This document shows positions 16,483-26,620 of a stretch of DNA of 64,000 nt, in pieces. Both the position numbers and the translations under genes were made by a program. The notes under the pieces were generated by a model. It was not told where the DNA came from and ran no database searches. It worked only from the letters and a program-made list of their open reading frames with translations. Within the stretch, counting starts at the first letter, position 1, and each line of letters opens with the position of its first letter. Source of the stretch: Variovorax paradoxus (GTDB lineage Bacteria; Pseudomonadota; Gammaproteobacteria; Burkholderiales; Burkholderiaceae_C); NCBI RefSeq assembly GCF_009498455.1, contig NZ_CP045644.1:1326001-1390000 (forward strand), read 5' to 3'.

Positions 16483-17256
16483 ATGAGTGCATTCAGCGAA
16501 GAACGCGTCCTGAGCGTCCACCACTGGACCGACCGCCTGTTCACCTTCACCACCACGCGCGACCCGTCGCTGCGCTTCTCGAACGGTCATTTCACGATGA
16601 TCGGCCTGAAGGTCAACAACAAGCCCCTGCTGCGCGCGTACAGCATCGTGAGCCCCAACTACGAGGAGCATCTCGAGTTCCTGAGCATCAAGGTCGAAGA
16701 AGGCCCGCTCACCTCGAAGCTGCAGCACATCCAGGTGGGCGACACCATCATCGTGGGCCGCAAGCCCACGGGCACGCTGCTCATCGACTACACGCTGCCG
16801 GCCAAGCGCCTGTACCTGTTCGGCACGGGCACCGGCCTGGCGCCGTTCATGAGCATCATCCGCGACCCCGAGACCTACGAGAAGTTTGAAAAAGTCATCC
16901 TGGTGCACGGCGTGCGCCAGGTCGACGAGCTGGCGTACCACGACCTCGTGACCGACCATCTGCCCAAGCACGAGATCCTGGGCGAGATGATCGCCAAGCA
17001 GCTGCTGTACTACCCCACGGTCACGCGCGAGGAGTTCCGCAACCAGGGCCGCGTCACCGACCTCATCGAGAGCAACAAGCTCACCGACGACCTCGGCCTG
17101 CCCCCGCTCAACGTCGAGGAAGACCGCGTGATGCTGTGCGGCAGCCCCGGCCTGCTGGTCGACCTGAAGCACATCCTGGAAAAGCGCGGCTTCAAGGAAG
17201 GCAACACCTCGACGCCGGGCGACTTCGTGGTCGAACGCGCCTTCGCCGAGAAGTAA
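16483..17256 (+). CDS. fpr: Ferredoxin-NADP reductase (Fpr)
   Basis: A 257-aa flavoprotein of the bacterial Fpr type. FAD binding is shown by LLRAYSIVSP near residue 50, NADP binding by FGTGTGLAPFMSI near 115 and MLCGSP near 220, and the family-typical C-terminus FVVERAFAEK is intact. It moves electrons between NADPH and ferredoxin or flavodoxin. As the first gene of the divergent arm facing the ferredoxin-type reductase gene, its likely job is to supply low-potential electrons for ring reduction. The ATG at 16483 is preferred over upstream frame extensions because the Fpr N-terminus aligns there. No ferredoxin gene is seen in the locus. Confidence 0.92.
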   Translation: MSAFSEERVLSVHHWTDRLFTFTTTRDPSLRFSNGHFTMIGLKVNNKPLLRAYSIVSPNYEEHLEFLSIKVEEGPLTSKLQHIQVGDTIIVGRKPTGTLLIDYTLPAKRLYLFGTGTGLAPFMSIIRDPETYEKFEKVILVHGVRQVDELAYHDLVTDHLPKHEILGEMIAKQLLYYPTVTREEFRNQGRVTDLIESNKLTDDLGLPPLNVEEDRVMLCGSPGLLVDLKHILEKRGFKEGNTSTPGDFVVERAFAEK

Positions 17257-17286
17257 GCAAGCAACAGAAGAGGCGCTGCGCGCACG

Positions 17287-18060
17287 ATGGCCGACTCCCG
17301 CTCCGTCAGCAAGCCCAAGCCCCAGCGCCGCACCGGCGTGCGCGAGGCCGCGGCCCAGGCCACGCGCGACAGCATCCTCAAGGCGGCGACCAAGGTGTTC
17401 GCCAAGTACGGCTACGACGGCGGCAGCGTGGAGAAGATCTCCAAGGCCGCCAAGTCGTACGACCGGATGATCTATTACTACTTCGGCAGCAAAGAGGGCC
17501 TGTTCATCGCGGTGCTCGAAGGCATCTACCAGCGCATGGACGACGCCGAAGCCGCGATCGCGCTCGACGCGAGCCGGCCGGTGGAAGCGCTCACCGAAGT
17601 CATCCGCTTCGTGCTCGGCTACTACCGCAAGAACCCCGAGTTCGTCACGCTCTTGAACACCGAGAACCTGCACAAGGGCCGGCACATCTCGAAGTCGCTG
17701 CGGGCGCGCGAGTACTCGTCGCGGGCGGTGGCCATCATTGCGGAAATCCTGGCCAGCGGCGCCGCCCAGGGCCTGTTCCGCACCGACCTCGTGGCACGCG
17801 ACATCTACCTGCTGATCGCGTCCACCGGCTATTTCTACACCTCGAACCGGCACACGCTCACGGCCTTCCTCGGCGAGCCGATGGAGTCGCCCGAGGCGAT
17901 CAGGCACTGGGAAGATTTCGTGATCGAGACCCTGCTGCGCACCGTGCGCGCGGACGACATCCAGGAACAAGACAACACCACCCCACCCCACGAGGACACC
18001 ACGAAATGGCAGAAATCGCAGCCGGCGCAAAGTCGGGCAAGGTCGTCATCAAGAACATAG
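17287..18060 (+). CDS. TetR/AcrR family transcriptional regulator of the nicotinate locus
   Basis: A 257-aa regulator. After a basic, Pro-rich N-terminus (residues 1-25), the helix-turn-helix runs from RDSILKAATKVFAKYGYDGGSVEKISKAAKS to YYYFGSKEGLF (about 27-72), the standard TetR pattern. The C-terminal ligand domain has TEVIRFVLGYYRKNPEFVTLLNTEN. Its end overlaps the enamidase start by 55 bases in another frame, so the final ~18 residues (Pro/Gln/Ser/Arg-rich) look like a run-on extension. Probable effector is a pathway compound and probable targets are the dyads at 16264-16318; both are inference. Confidence 0.88.
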   Translation: MADSRSVSKPKPQRRTGVREAAAQATRDSILKAATKVFAKYGYDGGSVEKISKAAKSYDRMIYYYFGSKEGLFIAVLEGIYQRMDDAEAAIALDASRPVEALTEVIRFVLGYYRKNPEFVTLLNTENLHKGRHISKSLRAREYSSRAVAIIAEILASGAAQGLFRTDLVARDIYLLIASTGYFYTSNRHTLTAFLGEPMESPEAIRHWEDFVIETLLRTVRADDIQEQDNTTPPHEDTTKWQKSQPAQSRARSSSRT

Positions 18061-19205
18061 GGCTGCTGCTCTCGGGCGACATCGACAAGCCCATCCTCGA
18101 CGCCGACACCCTCGTGGTGAACGACGGCCTGATCGTCGCGATCGGCAAGGAAAAAGACTGCGACCTCGAAGGCGCGCAGACCGTCATCGACGCGCGCAAG
18201 ACCTGCGTGGCGCCCGGCCTCATCGACAGCCACGTGCACCCGGTGTTCGGCGACTGGACGCCGCGCCAGGGCCAGATCGGCTGGATCGACTCCACCATGC
18301 ACGGCGGCGTGACCACGATGATTTCGGCGGGTGAAGTGCACCTGCCCGGTCGCCCGAAAGACATCGTCGGCCTGAAGGCATTGGCCATCACCGCGCAACG
18401 CGCGTTCGACAACTTCCGCCCCGGCGGCGTGAAAGTTCTCGCCGGCGCACCGGTCATCGAAAAGGGCATGGTCGAGAGCGACTTCAAGGAACTCGCCGAA
18501 GCCGGCGTGGGCCTCTTGGGCGAAGTGGGCCTGGGCTCGGTGAAGGCCGGCTACGAGGCCAAGCAGATGGTGGCCTGGGCGCGCAAGTACGGCATCCAGA
18601 GCACGATCCACACGGGCGGCCCGTCGATCCCGGGCTCGGGCCTGATCGACAAGGACGTGGTGCTCGAGGCCGACGCCGACATCATCGGCCACATCAACGG
18701 CGGCCACACCTCGCTGCCCGAGGCGCATGTGTGCGAGCTGTGCGAGAAGAGCACGCGCGCCATCGAGATCGTGCACAACGGCAACGAGAAGGTCGCGATT
18801 GCGGCGGCCAAGGCGGCGCTCGAACTGAAGTGCCCGCACCGCGTGATCCTCGGCACCGACGGGCCCGCGGGCTCGGGCGTGCAGCCGCTGGGCATCCTGC
18901 GCATGGTGGCGATGCTGTCGTCGATCGCGAACATTCCGGCCGAGCTGGTGTTCTGCTTCGCCACGGGCAACACGGCGAAGATCCGCAAGCTGAATTGCGG
19001 GCTGATCGAAGTGGGCCGCGATGCCGACTTCGTCTTCATGGACCGCGCGCAGCATTCGCCCGCGCCGGGCCTGCTCGAAAGCGTGCAGCTGGGCGACATC
19101 CCGGGCGTGGGCATGGTGATGATCGACGGCTTGGTGCGCTGCGGGCGCAGCCGCAATACGCCGCCTGCGACGGAGATTCCGGTGGTGGTGTCGGGCGGGC
19201 ACTGA
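18006..19205 (+). CDS. Enamidase-like amidohydrolase
   Basis: A 399-aa amidohydrolase-superfamily enzyme. Metal-site motifs are DSHVHPVFGD (His-x-His, residue ~72), HTGG, HINGGHTS and the catalytic Asp in ILGTDGPAGSG. It resembles E. barkeri enamidase along its length as I recall it (NIG.(L/I)(L/V)SGDI, LHGGVTTMISAG, FPGRPKD-like GRPKD, G.LLGEVGLG, MHTGG.SIPGS, SRNTPPA near the end). That enzyme hydrolyses 1,4,5,6-tetrahydro-6-oxonicotinate to ammonia and 2-formylglutarate. The start ATG at 18006 has GAGGAC upstream and overlaps tetR by 55 bases. Placement next to the reductase strongly supports the assignment. Confidence 0.85.
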   Translation: MAEIAAGAKSGKVVIKNIGLLLSGDIDKPILDADTLVVNDGLIVAIGKEKDCDLEGAQTVIDARKTCVAPGLIDSHVHPVFGDWTPRQGQIGWIDSTMHGGVTTMISAGEVHLPGRPKDIVGLKALAITAQRAFDNFRPGGVKVLAGAPVIEKGMVESDFKELAEAGVGLLGEVGLGSVKAGYEAKQMVAWARKYGIQSTIHTGGPSIPGSGLIDKDVVLEADADIIGHINGGHTSLPEAHVCELCEKSTRAIEIVHNGNEKVAIAAAKAALELKCPHRVILGTDGPAGSGVQPLGILRMVAMLSSIANIPAELVFCFATGNTAKIRKLNCGLIEVGRDADFVFMDRAQHSPAPGLLESVQLGDIPGVGMVMIDGLVRCGRSRNTPPATEIPVVVSGGH

Positions 19206-19223
19206 GCGCCTGCGCCTGTCTTT

Positions 19224-19320
19224 CTCCTTCCCCCTCTGGGGGAAGGTCGGGATGGGGGCAGGCAGAGCGCTCGATGGATGCGCCGCGTGCCCCACCCAGC
19301 CCTCCCCAGAGGGGAGGGAG
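19224..19320. repeat. REPIN-like two-hairpin repeat R4 (subtype B)
   Basis: Left arm CTCCTTCCCCCTCTGGGGG then AAGGTCGGGATGGGGG; right arm CCCACCCAGCCCTCCCCAG with AGGGGAGGGAG. It lies between the convergent enamidase and gtrA genes, where the hairpins could act in transcript 3'-end formation. Its spacer is nearly identical to that of R3 in reverse complement. Confidence 0.85.
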
Positions 19321-19326
19321 CGAGAT

Positions 19327-19716
19327 TTACTTCGCGCGGAACACCAGGTAGCGCGCCGACAGAAAGTTCACCCCCAGCCCCGCGCAGCTCCCCAGCGCCA
19401 CGCCGGCCGCAGGCGCCCACTGGCCCGTCGCCCAATGCAGCACGAGCACATAGGCGCCGTAATTGACGACCGCGCCGCCCAGCATCGTCACGAGATAGCC
19501 CAGGTACTCGCGCAGCACCGAACCGTCGGAGCGCCGCGCGCTGAACGTGTAGCGGCGGTTCAGCGCCCAGGTGGCCGTCGCGGCCGCCAGGAAAGACAGC
19601 ACCCGGGCCCCGTACCACCCCAGCAGCGGCGCCAGCAGGTACAGCACCACCACGTCGACCACGAACCCCGCCGCGCCGACCACGGCGAACGACAGGAACT
19701 CGCGTCCGATCTTCAT
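19327..19716 (-). CDS. GtrA-like membrane protein
   Basis: A 129-aa protein with four predicted membrane segments and GtrA hallmarks: FAVVGAAGFVVDVVVLYLL at the start, ALNRRYTF near residue 52 and a final NFLSARYLVFR. GtrA proteins are thought to help move lipid-linked sugars across the membrane for surface polysaccharide decoration. Its start overlaps the stop of the upstream glycosyltransferase gene by four bases, so the two probably act together. Confidence 0.88.
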   Translation of the reverse strand: MKIGREFLSFAVVGAAGFVVDVVVLYLLAPLLGWYGARVLSFLAAATATWALNRRYTFSARRSDGSVLREYLGYLVTMLGGAVVNYGAYVLVLHWATGQWAPAAGVALGSCAGLGVNFLSARYLVFRAK

Positions 19717-20699
19717 CGGCTGCGCAGGCTCTCGCGCACGCAGGGCTGCGCCAGGTAGCGCAGCCGCTTGGCCTCCTGCCGGCCCAGCGTGACGGTGTGC
19801 ATCACCACGCCGCAGACGAAGGACAGCAGCGCCGCCAGCATCGCGCCGGTGGCGAGCACCGCCGTGGGCAGCCGCGGTACCAGGCCGGTGTGGGCGTAGG
19901 TCATGAACAGCGGCACGGCCAGCGCGAGCGCACCGATGGCGAGCACGGCGGCGACGATCGAGAAGAACTGCAGCGGCCGCTCGCTCACGAAGAGCTTGCC
20001 GATGGTCTTCAGGATGCGCCAGCCGTCGCGGTAGGTCGAGAGCTTGCTGTGCGAGCCTTCGGGGCGTGTGCTGTAGGCCGTGCCTTCCTCGGCATAGGGC
20101 ATGCGCAGTTCGAGCGCGTGCACGGTGAGTTCGGTCTCGATCTCGAACCCCTGCGACAGCGCGGGGAACGACTTGGCATAGCGGCGCGAGAACACGCGGT
20201 AGCCCGAGAGCATGTCGGTGAGGCCGCCCCCGAAGAGCTGCGCCACGGTGCCCGTGAGCAGCCAGTTGCCGAAGCGGTGGCCGGCGCGGTAGGTGAGCGC
20301 GTCCTGGCCGTCGTCGACGCGGCTGCCGACCACCATGTCGAGGTTGCCCTCGACCAGCCGCGCGATGAGGCGCGGCGCGGCGGTGGTGTCGTAGGTGGCG
20401 TCGCCGTCGACCATCACGTAGATGTCGGCCTCGACGTCGGCGAACATGCGCCGCACCACGTTGCCCTTGCCGCGCGCGGTGACGTGCGTGACGATCGCGC
20501 CGGCGGCACGGGCCACGGCGGCCGTGTCGTCGGTGGAGTTGTTGTCGAAGACGTGGACCTCGACGCCGGGCAGCGCCGCGCGGAAGCCCTCGATCACCTG
20601 GGTGATGGCCAGGGCCTCGTTGAAGCAGGGGATGACGGCGGCAATGCGCGGCATGGCGGGGCTGCCGGCGCTGCGAGGGGAGACATCAGAATCGGTCAT
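19713..20699 (-). CDS. Family 2 glycosyltransferase (dolichol-phosphate mannosyltransferase-like) with C-terminal membrane segments
   Basis: A 328-aa GT2 enzyme. The catalytic domain starts PRIAAVIPCFNEALAI, with HVFDNNSTDDT (nucleotide binding), MVDGDATYD (DxD motif) and QGFEIETELT. Two hydrophobic segments lie near residues 240-300. It likely makes a lipid-phosphate-linked sugar for the adjacent GT-C enzyme, with GtrA helping translocation. Start and stop overlap its neighbours by four bases each, giving a coupled three-gene operon. Confidence 0.88.
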   Translation of the reverse strand: MTDSDVSPRSAGSPAMPRIAAVIPCFNEALAITQVIEGFRAALPGVEVHVFDNNSTDDTAAVARAAGAIVTHVTARGKGNVVRRMFADVEADIYVMVDGDATYDTTAAPRLIARLVEGNLDMVVGSRVDDGQDALTYRAGHRFGNWLLTGTVAQLFGGGLTDMLSGYRVFSRRYAKSFPALSQGFEIETELTVHALELRMPYAEEGTAYSTRPEGSHSKLSTYRDGWRILKTIGKLFVSERPLQFFSIVAAVLAIGALALAVPLFMTYAHTGLVPRLPTAVLATGAMLAALLSFVCGVVMHTVTLGRQEAKRLRYLAQPCVRESLRSR

Positions 20700-22459
20700 G
20701 GTGCAGCGGAAAGAATACGGTAGACGCGGCAGCCGTCTTTTTCATACTGCACGGCGAAGTATTTGTCGAAGTCGGTGCGCGCGCTGAACACGGGCACCAC
20801 GCTGTCCGGCAGCACGACGGCGACGAACCCCAGGCCCCCAAGCTTGCGCGCCAGGTCGCCGCCGGAGAGCTTGCCGAAATCGGTGTAGCGCCATGGCCCG
20901 AGCGTGTCGCCCCAGATCGGGTTGGGACCGTAGTAGATCGCCTCGTTGAGCGCGATCTGGTAGACCCGCCCCTTTGCGTTCGCGCGCAGGTAGTCCATCA
21001 CGGCGTAGCCCGGCACGTGCTTGCGCAGGAAGGCTTCGCGGCTTTCGGGCGTGGGCGAGACCATGGCCACCTTCCTGGCGGTCTGCCCGACCGACACGGC
21101 CGCGAGCACGGCCAGCAGCAGCACCACGACCCAGTCGCCCACACCGGCGCCGCTGCGCGGGCCGACCGGTGCGGCGGCAACCTTCGCTCCGCGCAGGCGG
21201 CGCACGCCCGCCGCGATCCAGACCCCCAGTGCCTGCCAGCCCACGGCCGCTGTCAACGCCAGCAAGGGGAACGAAGCCGTCAGGTAGCGCGGGTAGCGCG
21301 AAGTCACCACCCACACAGCCACCGAGTACAGGCAGAACCAGCCCGCCGCACGCACGGCGGCGGAGCGCTTCCACCACACGCTGAACGGCGCGAGGAACAC
21401 GGACCAGATCAGTGCATTGGGCATCTCGGCGTGGACGCGCACGTCGGCCACCTGCTGCACGTAGTCGGCCGGGGTCCACTCGGTGAAGCCGAACACGCGC
21501 GCGCCGATCGGGTTGAAGGGGTCGCCCGTCATGATGGCGTTGCGCGCGTACCAGTAGATGCACGGGATCAAAAAGCACAGCAGCGCCGGCGCCCAGGCCC
21601 GCCACACGCGGCGCTCGTGGCGCACCACGAACAGCGCCACCAGCGGCAGGAAGATCAGCGCCTGGTACTTCGAACCTGCTGCCACGCCGAGGCAGAACGC
21701 CGCCAGCGACAGCCAGCGCGTGCCGTCGCGCAAAGGCTCGGACTCGCGCCACCACCAGAGCGCCACGCAGGCGGTCAGCACGAACAGCGCCACGCCCATG
21801 TCGATCAGCGCGTTGGCGTAGTCGCCCAGGCCCAGCCAGATGGCCGCGCCGATGCAGGCGGTGAGCCGGTTGGCGTGCAGGATGCCCAGGCGGAAGATCA
21901 TCACCACCGACAGCGCACCCGCCAGCGCGTTGAGGAAGTGCGGCAGCACGTCGTCGCCCACCTGCAGCGCGGCGGCGTACAGCAGGTTGTAGTTGTACGG
22001 GAACCAGGGGTAGCGCAGCCACTCGTGGATGCCCAGCGAGCCCTGTTGCGCTACCTGCCGCGCATAGGGCAGGTGGTACATGAGCTCGTCGAAGGCGGCC
22101 GGCGGTGCGAGCGGCGCCACCAGCGCGGGCAGCGCGACCAGCGCCAGTGCGATGGCGGCGATGCGCTCGAAGCGGGTCCATGGCGGAGCAGCGGGTGCGG
22201 CCGCGCGCAGCGTGCGCAATGCGCGGATGTCGGCGCGCCAGCCGCGCCACTGCCAGGCGGCGGCCACGACGCCCGCACCGACCAGGCCCAGCGTGGCCTC
22301 GAGGCGGAACAGCCCGAAGATGGCGAGCGCCTGGAAGGCACAGATGTACAGGCCAACGCCGAGTGCGGCCGCCATGGCGGCTTCGAGCCAGGCGTCGCGG
22401 CGCGACGGGGGACGCAGGTGCGCGAGCACCGCACGGCCGGCACCCCAGCAGGCGATCAC
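20696..22459 (-). CDS. Polytopic GT-C type glycosyltransferase-like membrane protein
   Basis: A ~587-aa protein with about ten membrane segments and a soluble C-terminal domain, in the pattern of ArnT/PMT-like enzymes that use polyprenyl-phosphate sugars. FDELMYHLPYARQVAQQG near residue 125 looks like the acidic first loop of GT-C enzymes. The annotated start is a GTG inside the first hydrophobic segment; the open frame continues upstream for about 15 codons without ATG, GTG or TTG, but GGGAG precedes an ATT five bases downstream, so the true N-terminus may be longer. It is the first gene of the GT operon. Confidence 0.75.
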   Translation of the reverse strand: MIACWGAGRAVLAHLRPPSRRDAWLEAAMAAALGVGLYICAFQALAIFGLFRLEATLGLVGAGVVAAAWQWRGWRADIRALRTLRAAAPAAPPWTRFERIAAIALALVALPALVAPLAPPAAFDELMYHLPYARQVAQQGSLGIHEWLRYPWFPYNYNLLYAAALQVGDDVLPHFLNALAGALSVVMIFRLGILHANRLTACIGAAIWLGLGDYANALIDMGVALFVLTACVALWWWRESEPLRDGTRWLSLAAFCLGVAAGSKYQALIFLPLVALFVVRHERRVWRAWAPALLCFLIPCIYWYARNAIMTGDPFNPIGARVFGFTEWTPADYVQQVADVRVHAEMPNALIWSVFLAPFSVWWKRSAAVRAAGWFCLYSVAVWVVTSRYPRYLTASFPLLALTAAVGWQALGVWIAAGVRRLRGAKVAAAPVGPRSGAGVGDWVVVLLLAVLAAVSVGQTARKVAMVSPTPESREAFLRKHVPGYAVMDYLRANAKGRVYQIALNEAIYYGPNPIWGDTLGPWRYTDFGKLSGGDLARKLGGLGFVAVVLPDSVVPVFSARTDFDKYFAVQYEKDGCRVYRILSAAP

Positions 22460-22559
22460 GAAGATCGCGAACTGGGCGTAGTGCGCGGCGGCAAAGATCA
22501 GCTTCTGAATATCAACTCCCGTGGCCGGTCACTCCGGTCGCGCCGACCGGCCGGCAGGT

Positions 22560-25322
<2,763 letters not shown>

Positions 25323-25346
25323 GGCCTCACCTGCGGAAGAGTCGAA

Positions 25347-25419
25347 CAGGCGAGCGTCGTTGTCGCCCCAAGCCTGACGATTCGCCTCTGTGGCGAACCG
25401 CTGCAACGCTCCTTGGGAA
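25347..25419 (-). promoter_or_regulatory. SAH riboswitch in the metH leader
   Basis: Read on the minus strand, the leader contains AAGGAGCGTTGCAGCG, a hairpin GGTTCGCC/GGCGAATC, CAGGCTTGGGG and AACGACGCTCGCC. This is the order and sequence of the S-adenosylhomocysteine riboswitch: P1 pairs GAGCGT with ACGCTC, P2 is the hairpin, and the pseudoknot pairs CCCAAG (25412-25417) with CTTGGG. It ends ~24 bases before the metH start, so control is likely at initiation of translation or by exposing the AGGTGAGG site. SAH should switch the gene on. Confidence 0.88.
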
Positions 25420-25426
25420 GTCGCGC

Positions 25427-25432
25427 ATTTTA
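25427..25432 (-). promoter_or_regulatory. Candidate -10 element of the metH riboswitch transcript
   Basis: TAAAAT on the minus strand, seven bases before the 5' end of the riboswitch, which would place the transcription start at about 25420 exactly where the aptamer begins. No good -35 hexamer is visible at the proper distance. Confidence 0.4.
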
Positions 25433-25510
25433 GGTCGATTCGATGGCGCCCTGGGAAAACCCCAGTTTTCATTCCTGCATGTGTCAACAGAATGCGCCCA
25501 CCGTTTCCGA

Positions 25511-25522
25511 ACGAACGTTCGT
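25511..25522. promoter_or_regulatory. 12-bp perfect palindrome upstream of the lipase gene
   Basis: ACGAACGTTCGT, 31 bases before the lipase ATG and between the divergent metH and lipase promoters. A perfect dyad of this type is common in TetR-family operators. It could control the lipase operon; the regulator is not in the immediate neighbourhood. Confidence 0.4.
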
Positions 25523-25553
25523 GTTTTTAACCAGACGTAAGGGAGAGCGCCAG

Positions 25554-26609
25554 ATGGTCAGGAAGTCGATTGCCCGGTTGCAGCGTGCAGCCACCCCGAT
25601 GCGCGCCGTGGCCCTGAGCTGCGGCCTCCTGGCCGCCGCGGCCCTCACGGTTCACACGCCACCGGCCCGTGCCGCGGCCAGCGACACCGCCACGCGCGTC
25701 GAGGCCTTCGTTACCTCCGACACCGCGAAGACCCGCTACCCGATCGTGCTGGTCCACGGCCTGCTGGGTTTCGACAACCTGCTGGGTGTCGACTACTTCT
25801 ACGACATCCCCGGCCAGCTGGCCGGCGCGGGCGCCAGGGTGTACGTGGCGCAGGTGTCGGGCACCAACACCTCCGAGATCCGCGGCGAGCAACTGCTCCA
25901 AGAGCTCAAGACCATCCGCGCGCTCGAGCAGAACCCCACGCTCAAGTTCAACCTCATCGGCCATTCGCAGGGCTCGCCCACGGTGCGTTACGTGGCGGCG
26001 GTGGCGCCCGACATGGTGGCGTCGGTCACGTCGGTGGGCGGCGCCAACGGCGGCTCGAAGGTGGCCGACCTGCTGGCCAAACTGCCCGAAGGCGGCATCG
26101 CCCAGACGCTGGTGGTGAAAGCCATCGGCCTGCTGACGGGGATGATCGGTTTTCTCTCGGGCAAGGACCCGAGCCAGCTGCCCGAGGTGCCGCTGAACGC
26201 GCTGGCCTCGCTCACCACGGCGGGCGGCGCGGCCTTCGACGCCAAGTTTCCGCAGGGGCGCCCCGCCGCGGGCTCGTCGTGCGACGTGAAGAGCGGCGCG
26301 GCGGTGGCCAATGGCGTGCGCTACTACTCGTGGTCGGGCGTGTCGACCAGCTTCAACCTGTTCGACCCGAGCGACACGGCGCTGTCGACGCTGGGCGGCC
26401 TGTTCTTCTTCGGCGAGGCCAACGACGGCCTGCTCGCGGTCTGCACCACGCGACTGGGCACGCACCTGGGCGACTACCGCCAGAACCACCTCGACGAAGT
26501 GAACCAGGCCTTCGGCAACACCTACGGCAGCCAGTTCCCGTACTACGAGAAGAAGCCGCCGGCGCTGTTCAGGGAACAGGCCGCGCGACTCAAGAGCGCG
26601 GGGCTCTGA
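25554..26609 (+). CDS. lip: Secreted triacylglycerol lipase (family I.1/I.2)
   Basis: A 351-aa exported esterase/lipase. A long signal peptide (residues 1-41, ending ARAAAS) precedes the alpha/beta-hydrolase core starting RYPIVLVHGLLGFD (oxyanion motif HGLLG). The catalytic triad is readable: Ser in GHSQGSP, Asp in EANDGLL and His in QNHLDEVN. Two Cys (SSCDV and LAVCTT) can form the disulfide typical of Pseudomonas/Burkholderia lipases. It is followed 11 bases later by its foldase gene. GGGAGAG lies just upstream of the ATG at 25554. Confidence 0.92.
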   Translation: MVRKSIARLQRAATPMRAVALSCGLLAAAALTVHTPPARAAASDTATRVEAFVTSDTAKTRYPIVLVHGLLGFDNLLGVDYFYDIPGQLAGAGARVYVAQVSGTNTSEIRGEQLLQELKTIRALEQNPTLKFNLIGHSQGSPTVRYVAAVAPDMVASVTSVGGANGGSKVADLLAKLPEGGIAQTLVVKAIGLLTGMIGFLSGKDPSQLPEVPLNALASLTTAGGAAFDAKFPQGRPAAGSSCDVKSGAAVANGVRYYSWSGVSTSFNLFDPSDTALSTLGGLFFFGEANDGLLAVCTTRLGTHLGDYRQNHLDEVNQAFGNTYGSQFPYYEKKPPALFREQAARLKSAGL

Positions 26610-26620
26610 GGACGCAGCGC

